Assembly: GCA_029204225.1 (NCBI GenBank)
Contig: CM055097.1
Coordinates: forward strand, 64,043,662 to 64,107,661
Source: Diphasiastrum complanatum
Taxonomy: Eukaryota; Streptophyta; Lycopodiopsida; Lycopodiales; Lycopodiaceae
Length of the DNA: 64,000 nucleotides
Reading direction: 5' to 3'
Notes under the pieces: generated by a model
Told to the model about the DNA's origin: nothing
Seen by the model: the letters and a program-made list of their open reading frames with translations, nothing else
Databases searched by the model: none
Shown: positions 35,571-46,134 of the stretch, in pieces
Numbering within the stretch: the stretch's first letter is position 1
Layout of the letters: each line of letters starts with the position of its first letter
Position numbers and translations under genes: made by a program

Positions 35571-38500
35571 CAACAGTGCAAGAACCGAACAAGTCTCCAA
35601 TACTCCTCATCCATAGCTTTCCTCCAAATATCCTCTTTTTCAGCCTCTCTGAAATAGATGGATCCTTGGTTTCCAATATTGTGGCCATATGCAAAATGTA
35701 CATCCTCATCTTCGTGATGATCTTCATGTCGATCTTGATCTTCATGATGATCTTCCTGTTGATCCTCTTGTCGATCCAGATCTTCATGTTGCTTTGCAAG
35801 CCTAGTCGATCTCCTAGTTCCATGCGTACTATCCTTGATCCATAATGACACTATCCTTGATAGTTTAATAGTATAATCTAGGCAATCTTCTAGCTTCTGA
35901 TGTAGGATGATTCCTACCTGGTGAAGTAGGAGGTGAATAAGTATCCCATATACTTGATCTCTCCTTCTTTTTTCCTTTCTCAACGAAGGTCACTCTAGGT
36001 ACTTGGATCGGCGTAGGAGATAAATGTGTTGATTCAGGGCTCTTGTAATAACTCGTCACACAATATAGGGATTCCTCCATCTTGATCCCTATTATAAGGT
36101 ATCTATGTATCTTTATGAGTTGCCTCCTCATCAAAGATTACATCCCTACTTATGATGACTTTTTCTCTTAACTATCATATCCAAGGAATAAACACTTGGT
36201 CGCCTTAGAATCCAATTTGCTCTTGGAAATATTAGGTATGTGAGCATAAGCAATACTACCAAACACTCTCAAATGACTTACATCTGCCTTCCGGCCGTGT
36301 AAGCTTCCTTTGGAGTCCGATCCTCTACAACCTTTGTAGGACTTCGATTCAAAAGATAAACCGTCGTCTTAACTGCTTCACCTCAAATCATATTTGGAAG
36401 ATTTTTACTCTTGAGCATACTCCTCGCAGTTTCCACTATAGACAAGTTCTTTCTTTCCGCAACTCCATTTTGTTGAGGCATGTCCGTGTTTGCAGATTGT
36501 CTCTTTAAACCATGATCCTTGCAAAACACCTAAAATTCCGTATAAATATACTCTCCCCCTTTGTCCAACCGGAGTATCTTGATTTGTCTATCTGTTTCTT
36601 TCTTCACTTGTGTCTTAAACCATGTGAAATACTTGAACGCTTCACCCTTATTCTTGAGAAGATATATCCATGTCTTCCTAGAATAGTCATCCACAAACAC
36701 CATGAAGTAACTTGCTCCTCCATAAGACTGAGTCCTCATAGGACCACACAAATATGTATGAACAAGTTCTAGAACATTTCTCACCCCTTGAGGGCATACT
36801 TGCAAGACAGTTGTATTTCCTCAAGACTTTTAAACTTTTGTAATTGAGATGTCCAAACCTTTCGTGCAATAACTTACTCACTGATCCAATATCCGCAACA
36901 CTTGCATGATGATCCACCACCTGAGCCTGAAGTTTGTACAACTGTCCTGCAAGTATGCCCTTAGTTACTACTTCATTATCCTTCCTCTTGATGAGACATC
37001 GCTCTTCGCAATAGCCGATATTGATTGTAATTTTTTTTTGATTCCTGGTACATATAGCATGTCCTTTAGGTGTCCAATCTTCCCTGAAGGTAGTTGGAAC
37101 CTATACTTTTCCAACTCCTTTTATATTACAAGTGTAGTTATCTCCCAACTTCACATTTGATCCATCATCTAATTTTTGAAAATTAGATAGCCAGTCCCGT
37201 CTAGGCGTCATATGCTTCGAAGCTCCTGAATCAATAAACCAACAATCTTCTTCCTTCGAGAAGCTACCACCAGAAGATGTCGATGCCGAAAACAACTCAT
37301 AGTCTTCAAGATCCAAAGCACTCAATTTTGCATTAAATGCTTCTTCTTCAGCAAAATTCCCATCCTGCTTTTTCTTGAACTTGTTGTGTCAGCACTCCTA
37401 TAATGCCCCACAAACAAAACAGTTTCCCTTTCAAACTACTTTCTTTCCATATTCTGATCGATTGATCAATTTGATTGATTTTCCTCCGTATCATGCTTCT
37501 TCTTCTTCTTCTTCTTCCCTTTGCCACCCTTCATGGAACTTTACTCTTGTTTCTTTGCTAGGAATGCCTCTCCCTTGAAATCGTCCCTATTGACAATATT
37601 TTGTCTCATTTCTTCCAGTAGTAATATAGCATTCAGCTCATCGAAAGAAGGCATCTTCTCCCGTAACCATAGCATCATCACAAATTCTGATAAGCCAAAG
37701 GTAGACTATTAAGCACAATGGATACCAATACTGAATCCTGAATACTTTCTCCAACCACAATAAGTTGTCATCTCAAATCTTTCACCCGAGTAAAGTAATT
37801 TGTTACTGATTCGCCTGTACCCATCTTCAATGTGTGTAGCTTATTAGTCAAGAAAAAGATTCGTGACTGATTCACCGTCTCATACAAGTTCTTTAGCATA
37901 TCCCAAGTCTCCTTGGGTCCAACAACATCTCTCATGTGAGGAATAATCATATCTCTAACAACGGACAAGTTAATGATATGATGAGCTTTTCTTCTATGTC
38001 TCTGATACTCCCACAACTCCCTGTCAGTATTAGGAGGTACCTCGACACCTGTGATGATCTCCCAATATTCTTGATCCTGGAGAATATTTTGCATCTTGAA
38101 CTTCCATATATTGTAGTTCGTTCCATCTAGCTTGCTAGACTTCGGCAATACAGCATCATTCAAGCCTGCCATTGTACTGATTTTTATAGCCTGATTTTTC
38201 AGCAATCAGTATCTCTTCAAACTCAATTAAGATTTCCTTCAAAAATCAGTAACCAAAACCTCTGCAAAGTTCTGAAAACAGCTATGATCTGATCTGTTTC
38301 CAGCGAACAGTTTGTTTCTAGCAAACTTCTTCAGTGATCTGCCTGTTTTCCAAAAATTATCACCAATGATCTGCCTGTTTCCAGTGATGAACCTGTTTCC
38401 TGTAAACTACTTTCAGCGATCTGTAATCAGAAACAAAAGTGCTTCAAGAATCCTGAAATCAGAAAACAATCCCTGCAACCAGCGATTGACATGCAAAAAA

Positions 38501-38786
38501 TTCTGGTTCTGCAGCAATCCAACAAGTAGTAAGTCTGTAGGTACAGCGATCCAACCACATCAGATTCAGGTCAGAAAAATTCAGATCTGCAGTTCCACCA
38601 GCGATCAGATCTGAGCAATTTTTGTGGCAGCGAGCAGGTCTGAAACAATCTCTTTGATTCCACAGCGATGAACATGCAACCAGCAATCCAACACGCAGCT
38701 ACAACCAGTGATCCACTCCTCCAATCTACTTCTTGCAACCCTGCAAAAGCAATCTCTCTCTCACCAAAAAGCTTGCTCTGATATCA
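35571..38786 (-). mobile_element. Copia retrotransposon B, truncated in RT
   Basis: It begins with a primer site variant TGATATCAGAGC (plus-strand 38775-38786) next to the LTR fragment. Gag starts at about 38172 (MAGLNDAVLPKSSKLDGTNY). Protease DSGASKHMTPRRDW is at about 37210-37250, HERFGHLNYKSLKVL near 36860, and integrase FVDDYSRKTWIYLLK near 36700 with DKGGEYIYTEF at 36530. The polyprotein breaks after the RT N-terminus (IYFREAEKEDIWRKAMDEEY, about 35600-35660), exactly where element A's leader begins. Its gag differs clearly from that of A, so it is a different family. Frames are broken by stops. Confidence 0.8.
37768..38172 (-). pseudogene. Copia B gag N-terminal half
   Basis: UBN2-type gag with DGTNYNIWKFKMQN, HHIINLSVVRDMI and TNKLHTLKMGTGES, interrupted after TRVKDLR. 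Related to but distinct from the gag of copia A. Confidence 0.8.
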
Positions 38787-38830
38787 TGTCAGAATTTGTC
38801 ATACAAATTCTAGATGGAGTTACTAGTCCT
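38787..38830 (-). repeat. LTR terminal fragment, copy 2 (44 bp)
   Basis: Partner of 32593-32636 with one mismatch. Here it adjoins the primer binding site, so it is the 3' end of a 5' LTR on the minus strand. Similarity to the other copy ends at 38831, where the remainder of the LTR is missing. Confidence 0.75.
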
Positions 38831-38913
38831 ACCATACTGGAATAATCTTGTGGTGGGGCGCCAGCCTACATATATACTTTCTCTAATCTATGTGCAAAGC
38901 TAAAAGCATCAAG

Positions 38914-40374
38914 CTAATTGCTAAAATTACTACCTATATTGGGTAAAGACCCAAAGTGGATTTCTAAGTATAAAATAGATCCTAATCTCGTAGTAGTGCG
39001 TTCACCTGCATGCATAAGCAATAAAAGTGAGCAGTGGTCAGGTCTCGGTGAGAGTGAGGTAGGAGGAGAGTCCGTGGTATATAACTCCGTGGCATACTCG
39101 ATCCAGGATTCGATGGCTATGGGGGCCAATGTTGAAGAGTGTCTGGTGAAATGTTTCCAGAAAAAAGAGGAGGAGGGTGAATCTAAAGAGTTGATCATTT
39201 TTTGGCAGAGTGATTGTAGATACTTGATCTTCTTTGTTCTGGTGGTTCTATGATATTCTTTCTGGCATTGTTTGAGTGTGGCAGGGGAGTGTGACCTGGC
39301 ATATGTCACATGATTGTGAAGAGAGCGGCATTCTGCATCATACCATCTGTTGTGAACACTTCTGTGAGATGATGTCGTTTTGGTGGGGAAGGATGAGGAA
39401 GCAGCAGCTAAGAGGGATGTAGAGAGAAAAGTGGCTTGCTGGTCAATTGGTGCCATGAACGGGAAGTTAGCGAGTAGTTGGGATAAGATTGTGGTGTAAT
39501 TAGTGAATCCAGATTGGGTGAAAGGAATACGTTTATGAGTGGGGAGAGAGCAAGAAACTTGCAAAGAAGAGGTTATGTGACCAAGTGAGATGTGTAAGAG
39601 TGAGTGATCGGAAATGGTAGGGGGTGTAATGGAGAAATCAGAAATGTGAGAGATCAAAGCAGGTGATCCAATAAAGTAGTCGACCACACTATGTCCTCCA
39701 CCATGAGGATAGCATGTATATGCTGATGAGGAAGGCCACTGTGTGAGGCCATTCAAAATGGCAAGAGCGTGTGTCTCTGCTAGAGTGATCAACTGCTCCC
39801 CGAAAGATGTAGCTGGAGTGTCTGCATCCTGTGATACCCGGTCTAGCCCCATATCCAAAGGGTAAAGCCTGAGAAGATCCGTAGCTGCATGAAATTCGGT
39901 TTGTCTAGAGCTTGTGCGGGCGTTGAAATCACCTGCTAGTAAAATGGAACCCTGCTGAGAAAAGATAGCAATATCATCTGAGAGAGCCTGAAAAGGGTCC
40001 CCGCCAAACTCAGCAAACACTGAGGTCTGTGGAGCAAAATAGCATACAACTATATAGATGTCCTGAGGTAATCCCAATAGTGAGCCAATAATGTGTAACC
40101 AAATATAGCGAGCGTATGGATCTTGTTTAACCATCTGAACTGTGGTGTCTCTGTATAAACAAGCTACTCCTCCAGATCCTCGACAAGTTTTTCCCCTAAC
40201 AAATGGACGAAAAGCAGAATGCCAAGAGTACTCCTGTATATTTGGAAGAGGATGATATAAGGACTCATGAGTTTCAGCCAACAACAAAATGTCGCATTTT
40301 CTAATAAAATCAGCAAAGTCTCCGGCTGATGACGAAGATAAAAAACCATTACAATTCCAGAAGCCAAGTCTCAA
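38914..40374 (-). pseudogene. LINE ORF2, endonuclease part only
   Basis: A 486-residue frame starts MRLGFWNCNGFLSSSSAGDF. It carries the apurinic-type endonuclease motifs in order: WNCNG, LLLAETHE, GGVACLY, ILLAGDFNAR and TISDHSLLHI, which nick target DNA to prime reverse transcription. It continues into the linker (RWYDAECRSLHNHVTYA) and a Lys/Gln-rich segment, then stops. The RT domain that should follow is absent because the element ends at the copia LTR junction near 38831. Well preserved up to that point. Confidence 0.85.
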
Positions 40375-40422
40375 ATTGGTAGGGGATCTCGGGTAGCTTC
40401 TATATCCGGGGGCCCCTAGTTC

Positions 40423-41379
40423 CTATTGTGGAAGGTCGAAAAATCTCGGTTTCCCGTCAATAAAAACAACCCTTTGCCCTTTCTCTTTCGCTTCAAGGAT
40501 AATCTTTTTTCTTGCCAACCATTGAGTATTTGTTAAGTCATCATCCATATAAATGAAAGTACCTTTAAGCTTTGCCCTAAGCCGAAGGGCAGCATTGCGT
40601 TGTGAAAGCGAGCGGAACTTGATAAACAAAACATTGTCATCAAATTTACTACGCCAAGCAGTATCAAAACCATCAGCCACATGAGATAACTTGGAAATGA
40701 GCAAATCCGTAGCTTCTTCCAACGGTTTTCCACCATTGGCAATGCCTCTTACTCTAATGTTAAAGGCTTTTTTGGCCCTTCTGGCTTGTTCAACCAAAAC
40801 TGTCTCCAAATCGTTTTCCTTCGGAAAAGATGAAATCTGAGAGTGATTACCTTGCTTAAGGATCGATGTCGTTTCTTCAACCTGTTTTGCGAGTGATGAG
40901 AGTTTGCTGCCCATATCATCCGGTTTGAAGAGTGCTGCCCACGTTTTCGTCTCCTCGACTTGTTTCTCCAAGCTATTGATCTTGTTGGAAGTCTCCTCCA
41001 AGACACTTTTTTCTGCAATTCGTTGCTTAAGATATATATTTTCTTGCTCAAGCTGCTCCACACGTTCCGTGACACCAAAAAGATCCTTAGCTAACTTGCT
41101 ATTTTCAGCTTCAAAGAGGTGTAGTTGCTTCTTAAGTCCAAGAATTTCTTGTCGGATAAAACTAAGATCATAAGCAAAAAGACTTTCGGTAGGTTTGGAA
41201 GGAGTGTAGTCAATGGCAGCCATGTTGACAGGAATGTCACTAGTTTCTATCACCGAAGACGGCACCTCCATCACTACCGGTGATGGGGGGGTGTCCAACA
41301 GGGAGGGGGGTGTAAGAACACCCCCCTTTTTCTTAGGTGCCATAGGAGGCGGTAAGCAGATGGAGGACAGTGTAGACAA
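40423..41379 (-). CDS. LINE ORF1 protein (coiled coil plus RRM-like)
   Basis: An uninterrupted 318-residue frame 48 bases upstream of ORF2. An internal ATG at 41343 (MAPKKKGGVLTPP) is an equally likely start. Residues about 75-190 form heptad-rich coiled coil (EILGLKKQLHLFEAENSKL, RVEQLEQENIYLKQRI). Residues about 210-310 resemble the RRM and C-terminal domain of L1-type ORF1 nucleic-acid chaperones: RVRGIANGG, VLFIKFRSLSQRNAALRLR, IYMDDDLTNTQW and a final GQRVVFIDGKPRFF. No CCHC knuckle is present, unlike many plant L1 ORF1 proteins. It would coat LINE RNA. It is intact, but the element cannot move without an RT. Confidence 0.75.
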   Translation of the reverse strand: MSTLSSICLPPPMAPKKKGGVLTPPSLLDTPPSPVVMEVPSSVIETSDIPVNMAAIDYTPSKPTESLFAYDLSFIRQEILGLKKQLHLFEAENSKLAKDLFGVTERVEQLEQENIYLKQRIAEKSVLEETSNKINSLEKQVEETKTWAALFKPDDMGSKLSSLAKQVEETTSILKQGNHSQISSFPKENDLETVLVEQARRAKKAFNIRVRGIANGGKPLEEATDLLISKLSHVADGFDTAWRSKFDDNVLFIKFRSLSQRNAALRLRAKLKGTFIYMDDDLTNTQWLARKKIILEAKEKGQRVVFIDGKPRFFDLPQ

Positions 41380-41399
41380 ACGGCCAGGCGTAGCAGCGC

Positions 41400-41573
41400 A
41401 GTAGCGCAGACCAGCGCAGGGCAGGTGCGAAGGTCAGCACTGCAGCGCCAGCAGGGCGGACAGCAGCGCCAGCAGGGCGGGTGGGCGCGCAAGAGAGAGA
41501 GAGGGCAGCAGCGCTAGCAGGGCGGGCAGCGCACCAGCAGGGCGGGCAGCGCACCAGCAGGGCGGAGGGTGCG

Positions 41574-41618
<45 letters not shown>
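41400..41618 (-). repeat. LINE 5' UTR with GC-rich repeats and (GA)n boundary
   Basis: Imperfect repeats of GCAGGGCGGGCAGCG/GCACCAGCAGGGCGG units fill 41440-41572, markedly GC-rich against the AT-rich surroundings. A (GA)n tract (41576-41618) marks the outer edge. The LINE 5' end therefore probably abuts a (TC)n repeat when read on its own strand. Confidence 0.7.
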
Positions 41619-41623
<5 letters not shown>

Positions 41624-42143
41624 TTAGTGCCTCCTCACATCTGATCCTACACTACACAAGTCCTTGTACGTATGGGTAGGAGCTACTGTACTAACTTAGA
41701 CTCTTATGACAGACGTTGGTTTATATATTAACTTATCAAACATGACATTGATGAACACTTATTATAGCCAATAAAGTCGGCATTACACATTGATATTTCC
41801 AACAAGAGAATGTGAACTAAGACTAGAGTTTTCGATGTATATGGGCAAATACGAAAGAACCGCTCTAAACATTCAACCCTAACTAGTGGAACATTGCACT
41901 GATGCAAGCTACTTCTTGGTGTTAATTTGATTTTATATGAAATATTAGGCCAATTCAAATTGAAAAACACATTCGTATTACAGCTCAATAAAAGAACCTG
42001 TAGCTCAAACCTTGATAAGCCCAAATGAGTATTGAGGCATCAACTTCAAATGTGTGGATCGTAGAAATTTTGCAAAGACAACCACACTCATATTTAGTGA
42101 TTTCCGCAAGTCAGACAGTTCAAATCGCACGACGCATGATTGA

Positions 42144-42303
42144 ACATATGCACACTAGCTTAATCCTGGTTAGGAAAGGAGTGTTAAACATCTGTAACTT
42201 CTCCGAAGGCAAAGGGTGGTTAAACATATGTACACTAGCTTAATCCTGGTTAGGAAAGGAGTGTTAAACATCTATAACTTCTATAGGCAAAGGGGACACA
42301 GCC
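42144..42303. repeat. 80-bp tandem duplication
   Basis: The block containing ACTAGCTTAATCCTGGTTAG and GGAGTGTTAAACATCT occurs twice with a period of 80 bases and only a few differences, 440 bases downstream of the RING exon 42744-42937. Confidence 0.85.
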
Positions 42304-42743
42304 AAAGTGGAAGCTAGCATTGTACAGCAAGCTTACTGGAAATACTTGGTTTTTTGTTACTCAAAGTTCCATGCTTATTAACCGGTCTCATAAGCAAATA
42401 GCAGGTTGAAGAAAAGTGCAGCCTCCATGGAAATAGTTAAATATGAAAAGAAAAAAATCAAAGACATAATCAGGTCAAATCTTCTTGGTGCAGCTCATCT
42501 TTTGAGACCAAAAAAATTGAATCTCCAGAAATTCAGACAGAAAAAATCTGGTATGCATCTCTCAAAGAAACTCTAACTCCTAAGATCACAAGTCTGCAAG
42601 GAAGCTCCAATTAATCAAAACACCATAACTCCTACAAATATGAGGTAGCAACTGGAAAGCCTAATAGCTTAACAGAGGCAAACAGAAATTGAAGAACTAG
42701 CCATATATACACTGCTCAACTAATCTATTTAGAGAAAGCTTAC

Positions 42744-45700
42744 CAACTCTTCAGGGGGGTGAAAGAGATCAGCTATGCCAGCATAAACTTCAAAGTCATC
42801 TTCATAAGATAAGCCATCAACCACATAGTCTTCAAAACTGTGACAACCATTTTTGAAGTGCCATTGACCCTCTTCAACACAACGACAGTTTGGGCATTGC
42901 ATTGACCCCTTAGCATTGAAAGCAGATCCTATACAATCTGCAACATGCAATCGCAACTGATTGATATAGAAGCCCTTAACGGGTAGTGAAGAAATAAACA
43001 AATCCCTTGAAAGTGCGATGATGCAAACATAGTCAAGGTCGTGTAACTTGATAAGAGCATAAAGGTCGTGTAACTTGATAAGAGCATAAAGACACAACGT
43101 GGAATTAAGAAGAAAATTAACTTTTTTTGAAAAGCGTAGTTGATAGAAATAAAGTCAGTCTCTGCTGGTGAAGTCTCAAAGACACACATCAATGAAAACC
43201 AAACCAACCTCCAATTACATGACAATAGATAGACCTATGTGACAAAAACTCATGAGTCAACAATCATAAATGTCAAAGAATGCAACTTGCAGTAAAATGA
43301 AATTTCAAGGATATGATAGTGAGATTAGCATTATTGTTATAATTCCGATGGTGTTCAGTCCATAACTGATATAATATTACAAATTTTGTTGCAAGTATTT
43401 AAATTTCCTATAGCAAGTTGTTTTCAACTCCATAGTTATATACAATCGAAGTTCCTGCCATTTGGAACATCAAAACCAAACATATCTTTGCAGATTTAAT
43501 CTCGCCAATCAAAAGTGATATAACTAGTACACATTCATCGTGTTGAAATATAAACCTAGTTAAATAAATAAAACATAGCACATGGTTTCATTTGGGGCCA
43601 AAGTTTTTAAGGCCCAAGTAAACTTAGGCAAAAAATTTTAGCACCAAACTCGTGGAGGGCCTTCTTGCATGATGATGCCACATACCCACTTGAGTTTGGT
43701 AGCCCCCCCATGCACATGTGCATGGGGGAGAACAAGTTAGTTTGCCACCTAGCTTAGCATGCATGAGTATTCCGACACTTGGCAATTGCATGCCAGTGAT
43801 TGTACATACTCAAATTCTATTTAATAGTCTCCACGAGTTGGAGAGTGTGTTGAATGGAATCATCTTCCATCTTCATCATTTTTCATTGTCTCCTTGATCT
43901 GAATACTTGTAGGAGGTCGCCGTTGGATCTGATCTGATCTTCTACATGTTTCTCCCTCTCCTCTCATCAAATTTTGATGAGGACAGTTGCATACTGATCC
44001 TTGGAGGAGGGCGCTACAATTCCTATGCTTTCTAGCTTCTATCAAAGTGTTTCCACGACCAGAACAGCCATCATTCAGATCTGATTGGGCGCTGGATCTG
44101 ATTTGCTTGTTCCTTCATTTCTCCTCAGTGGATTGTCAAAATTGAATAAAATCAATTGCACAAGATTTCTAATGCATAGGCTCTGTCATTCCTTATGAGT
44201 AGAAGCAATTAGAAGTCAATCTGAATCTGATTTTTCCAATGCATGGTCAGTGCTGGCTCTTGCATGTTGTTGCATGAGCTTGCATGTTCCTTATACATTC
44301 AGTGCAAGTCATTGCATGTTGTTGCATGAGCTTGCATGTTGCTTAAACGTTCTTGCATGTCAATGCATGTTGTTGCATGAGGTCTTTTAAGCCTCGAGGC
44401 AACTTGTGGGCTTATAAGATCCAAGATCCTCCAGCTTCCGCTAAACTTTGGTGTCTAGAATTGTGTTTTTCCATGCTCTAGGCCACCATAATTTGCAACA
44501 CATCGAACATTCATAGAGAATCCACAATGGGTATCGTATTAAGCCCTCTTCACACAAAATCAGCCCCAAAAACACAGTATTTATTGATTCAAGAGCAAGA
44601 AGAATATGATGATCACTTTCGACCATTCCTAGATACATGCCAACCATTCAGAATCGCATGCATGTTACCTTTAGTCACATGCATCAGTCACATGCATAAC
44701 AACTGTGACTTGTGCAGTCGCATGCGGATTGCGTGACAACTAGATTCACATGGATAGCATGTATGATCAAATGATGGTTGCATGTGCTACCTCCGAGCAC
44801 GGGTGGAGGCACGTAGGTTCAGAATGGAATACGACCTACTCATGCAATGTGGACATTGATTTTACTAACATGCAAGACTAAGATCTTGTCCTACCGCTAT
44901 AGAAAGAATAGTAACCCGTAATAGACAAATCAACTCGCTTCCAAGCCTAAGAGCTACGTGTAAACAATGACCCATCACAAAATCATTCGTACTTAGCAAT
45001 TTTGGCCCACCCACCATTCTGCACAATTTAAAGAGGCTCAGAAACATAAGCTTCTCACAAGGATAATGGCCTTCCAAGTCTCCTCCTGTAATCCTACTAA
45101 TGTGGAGTTATAAGCATAACATATCTTTTGAATGCATATTAAAGTCAACATCACAAGCATGATCGATAGTGCAAGTTTCACGAGCAAATTCTGTAAAGCT
45201 AGAAATAAGAGAAAGGAGAAACGCAAGTAGCCAGAAGAATGTGAATTGGTATGCCATTGACAATATGGAGAAATGTCAATATATAGAAAGGAAAGAAAGC
45301 CTCTTGATCTAATCTTAAAGTAAACATGGCAATCTACACCTTCTTCCTTAGTACATCTAGAGAATCCATGATGGCCAATCCAGATCTACTGGACATGATT
45401 GGCACTGTGCAAATATAACTACATTAGGGCATTTGCGACTATTTGACAGTATTTCACAGGCGCACTTATTAATTTTTTAATCACATTCTTTTTCAATCGT
45501 TCTAGACAATTGCATCACAAGGCCTGCGAACCAACAGGCTGCATGGATCTTTGCTATGTGATTCATCTTTTGTTGTCTATTTGTGCTTTATGTAATCCCT
45601 TGCCTGTGATTGAGTTTATAGCACTTAGAATTAATCGATTTCACATTATTTTTGCGTTTTTGACTCTCTATATATCAATGGATATATATGATCTGTCACA

Positions 45701-46134
45701 TACAATACTCAGATCAGGAAAAAACAACAATATTCTCGCTCATGTGAAATTTCTGAGGGCATAACAAAGTTTTTTGTTCCATTGAAAAGAAATAGTAAAC
45801 AAGAAGAGAGAAGCAAGAAATGATATACTAAGTCAATCACCGAAAAAATGCTGAACTTCCTACCTGTGCAGTGTGCACCTTGAACAGCAAAACAATTCGG
45901 AAAATACAACTAAATGGTTGAAAAAACACTTCAGATTGAGGAAAGAGTGAAATTAATACCAAGATGAAAATGGTGGCCACATTTAAGTTTGGCAAAAGAT
46001 CGCTCCCCCGCATCTGTAATAAGTTCCAAGCATACAGAGCAAGATACTGATCCTGGAAAGGAGAACAATGATGCCTGCTTTTCGGGGGACTTTGACATTA
46101 CAAGCCCTGAGTCAGCCATCATCAGCTCAAGCAT
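42744..46134 (-). CDS. RFI2-like RING-H2 E3 ubiquitin ligase, N-terminal exons
   Basis: Exons 45960-46134 and 42744-42937 join in phase (CATCTTG|AT gives His-Leu-Asp). The ATG at 46134 opens MLELMMADSGLVMSKSPEKQ; the ATGs at 46122 and 46119 are alternatives, and a stop precedes them in frame. The joined RING reads CSVCLELITDAGE, then KCGHHFHLDC and QCPNCR, giving C-x2-C ... C-x-H-x2-H-x2-C-x12-C-x2-C, all eight ligands present. VEEGQWHF and the acidic YEDDFEVYAG follow, as in the Arabidopsis RFI2 family, a light-signalling E3 group. The RING is split by an intron at HFHL|D. Exon 2 ends at TTG|GTAAGC in phase 0, whereas the next recognised exon (19711-20101) needs one carried base. The N-terminus could include an unseen upstream exon. 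The function is inferred from family. Confidence 0.8.
42938..45959 (-). other. RING gene intron 1
   Basis: Three kilobases without recognisable coding sequence. It contains a 27-base-period tandem duplication (43035-43088), a 24-bp perfect palindrome (43705-43728) and a cluster of TGCATG motifs (44240-44790). Confidence 0.6.
43705..43728. repeat. Perfect 24-bp palindrome
   Basis: CCCCCATGCACA followed by its exact reverse complement with no spacer. It contains two overlapping RY-type CATGCA motifs. It may be a protein binding site, a small MITE core or chance. Confidence 0.85.

Larger units (their letters stand above)
20102..42743 (-). other. Giant transposon-filled intron interval of the RING gene
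   Basis: This 22.6-kb interval separates exon 42744-42937 (donor TTG|GTAAGC) from exon 19711-20101 (acceptor TTTTGCAG). It contains decayed Ty3/gypsy, copia and LINE copies listed separately and no other convincing host gene. One short coding exon whose length leaves a remainder of one base is predicted inside it but was not located. If transcription really crosses this interval, the primary transcript exceeds 28 kb. Confidence 0.6.
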
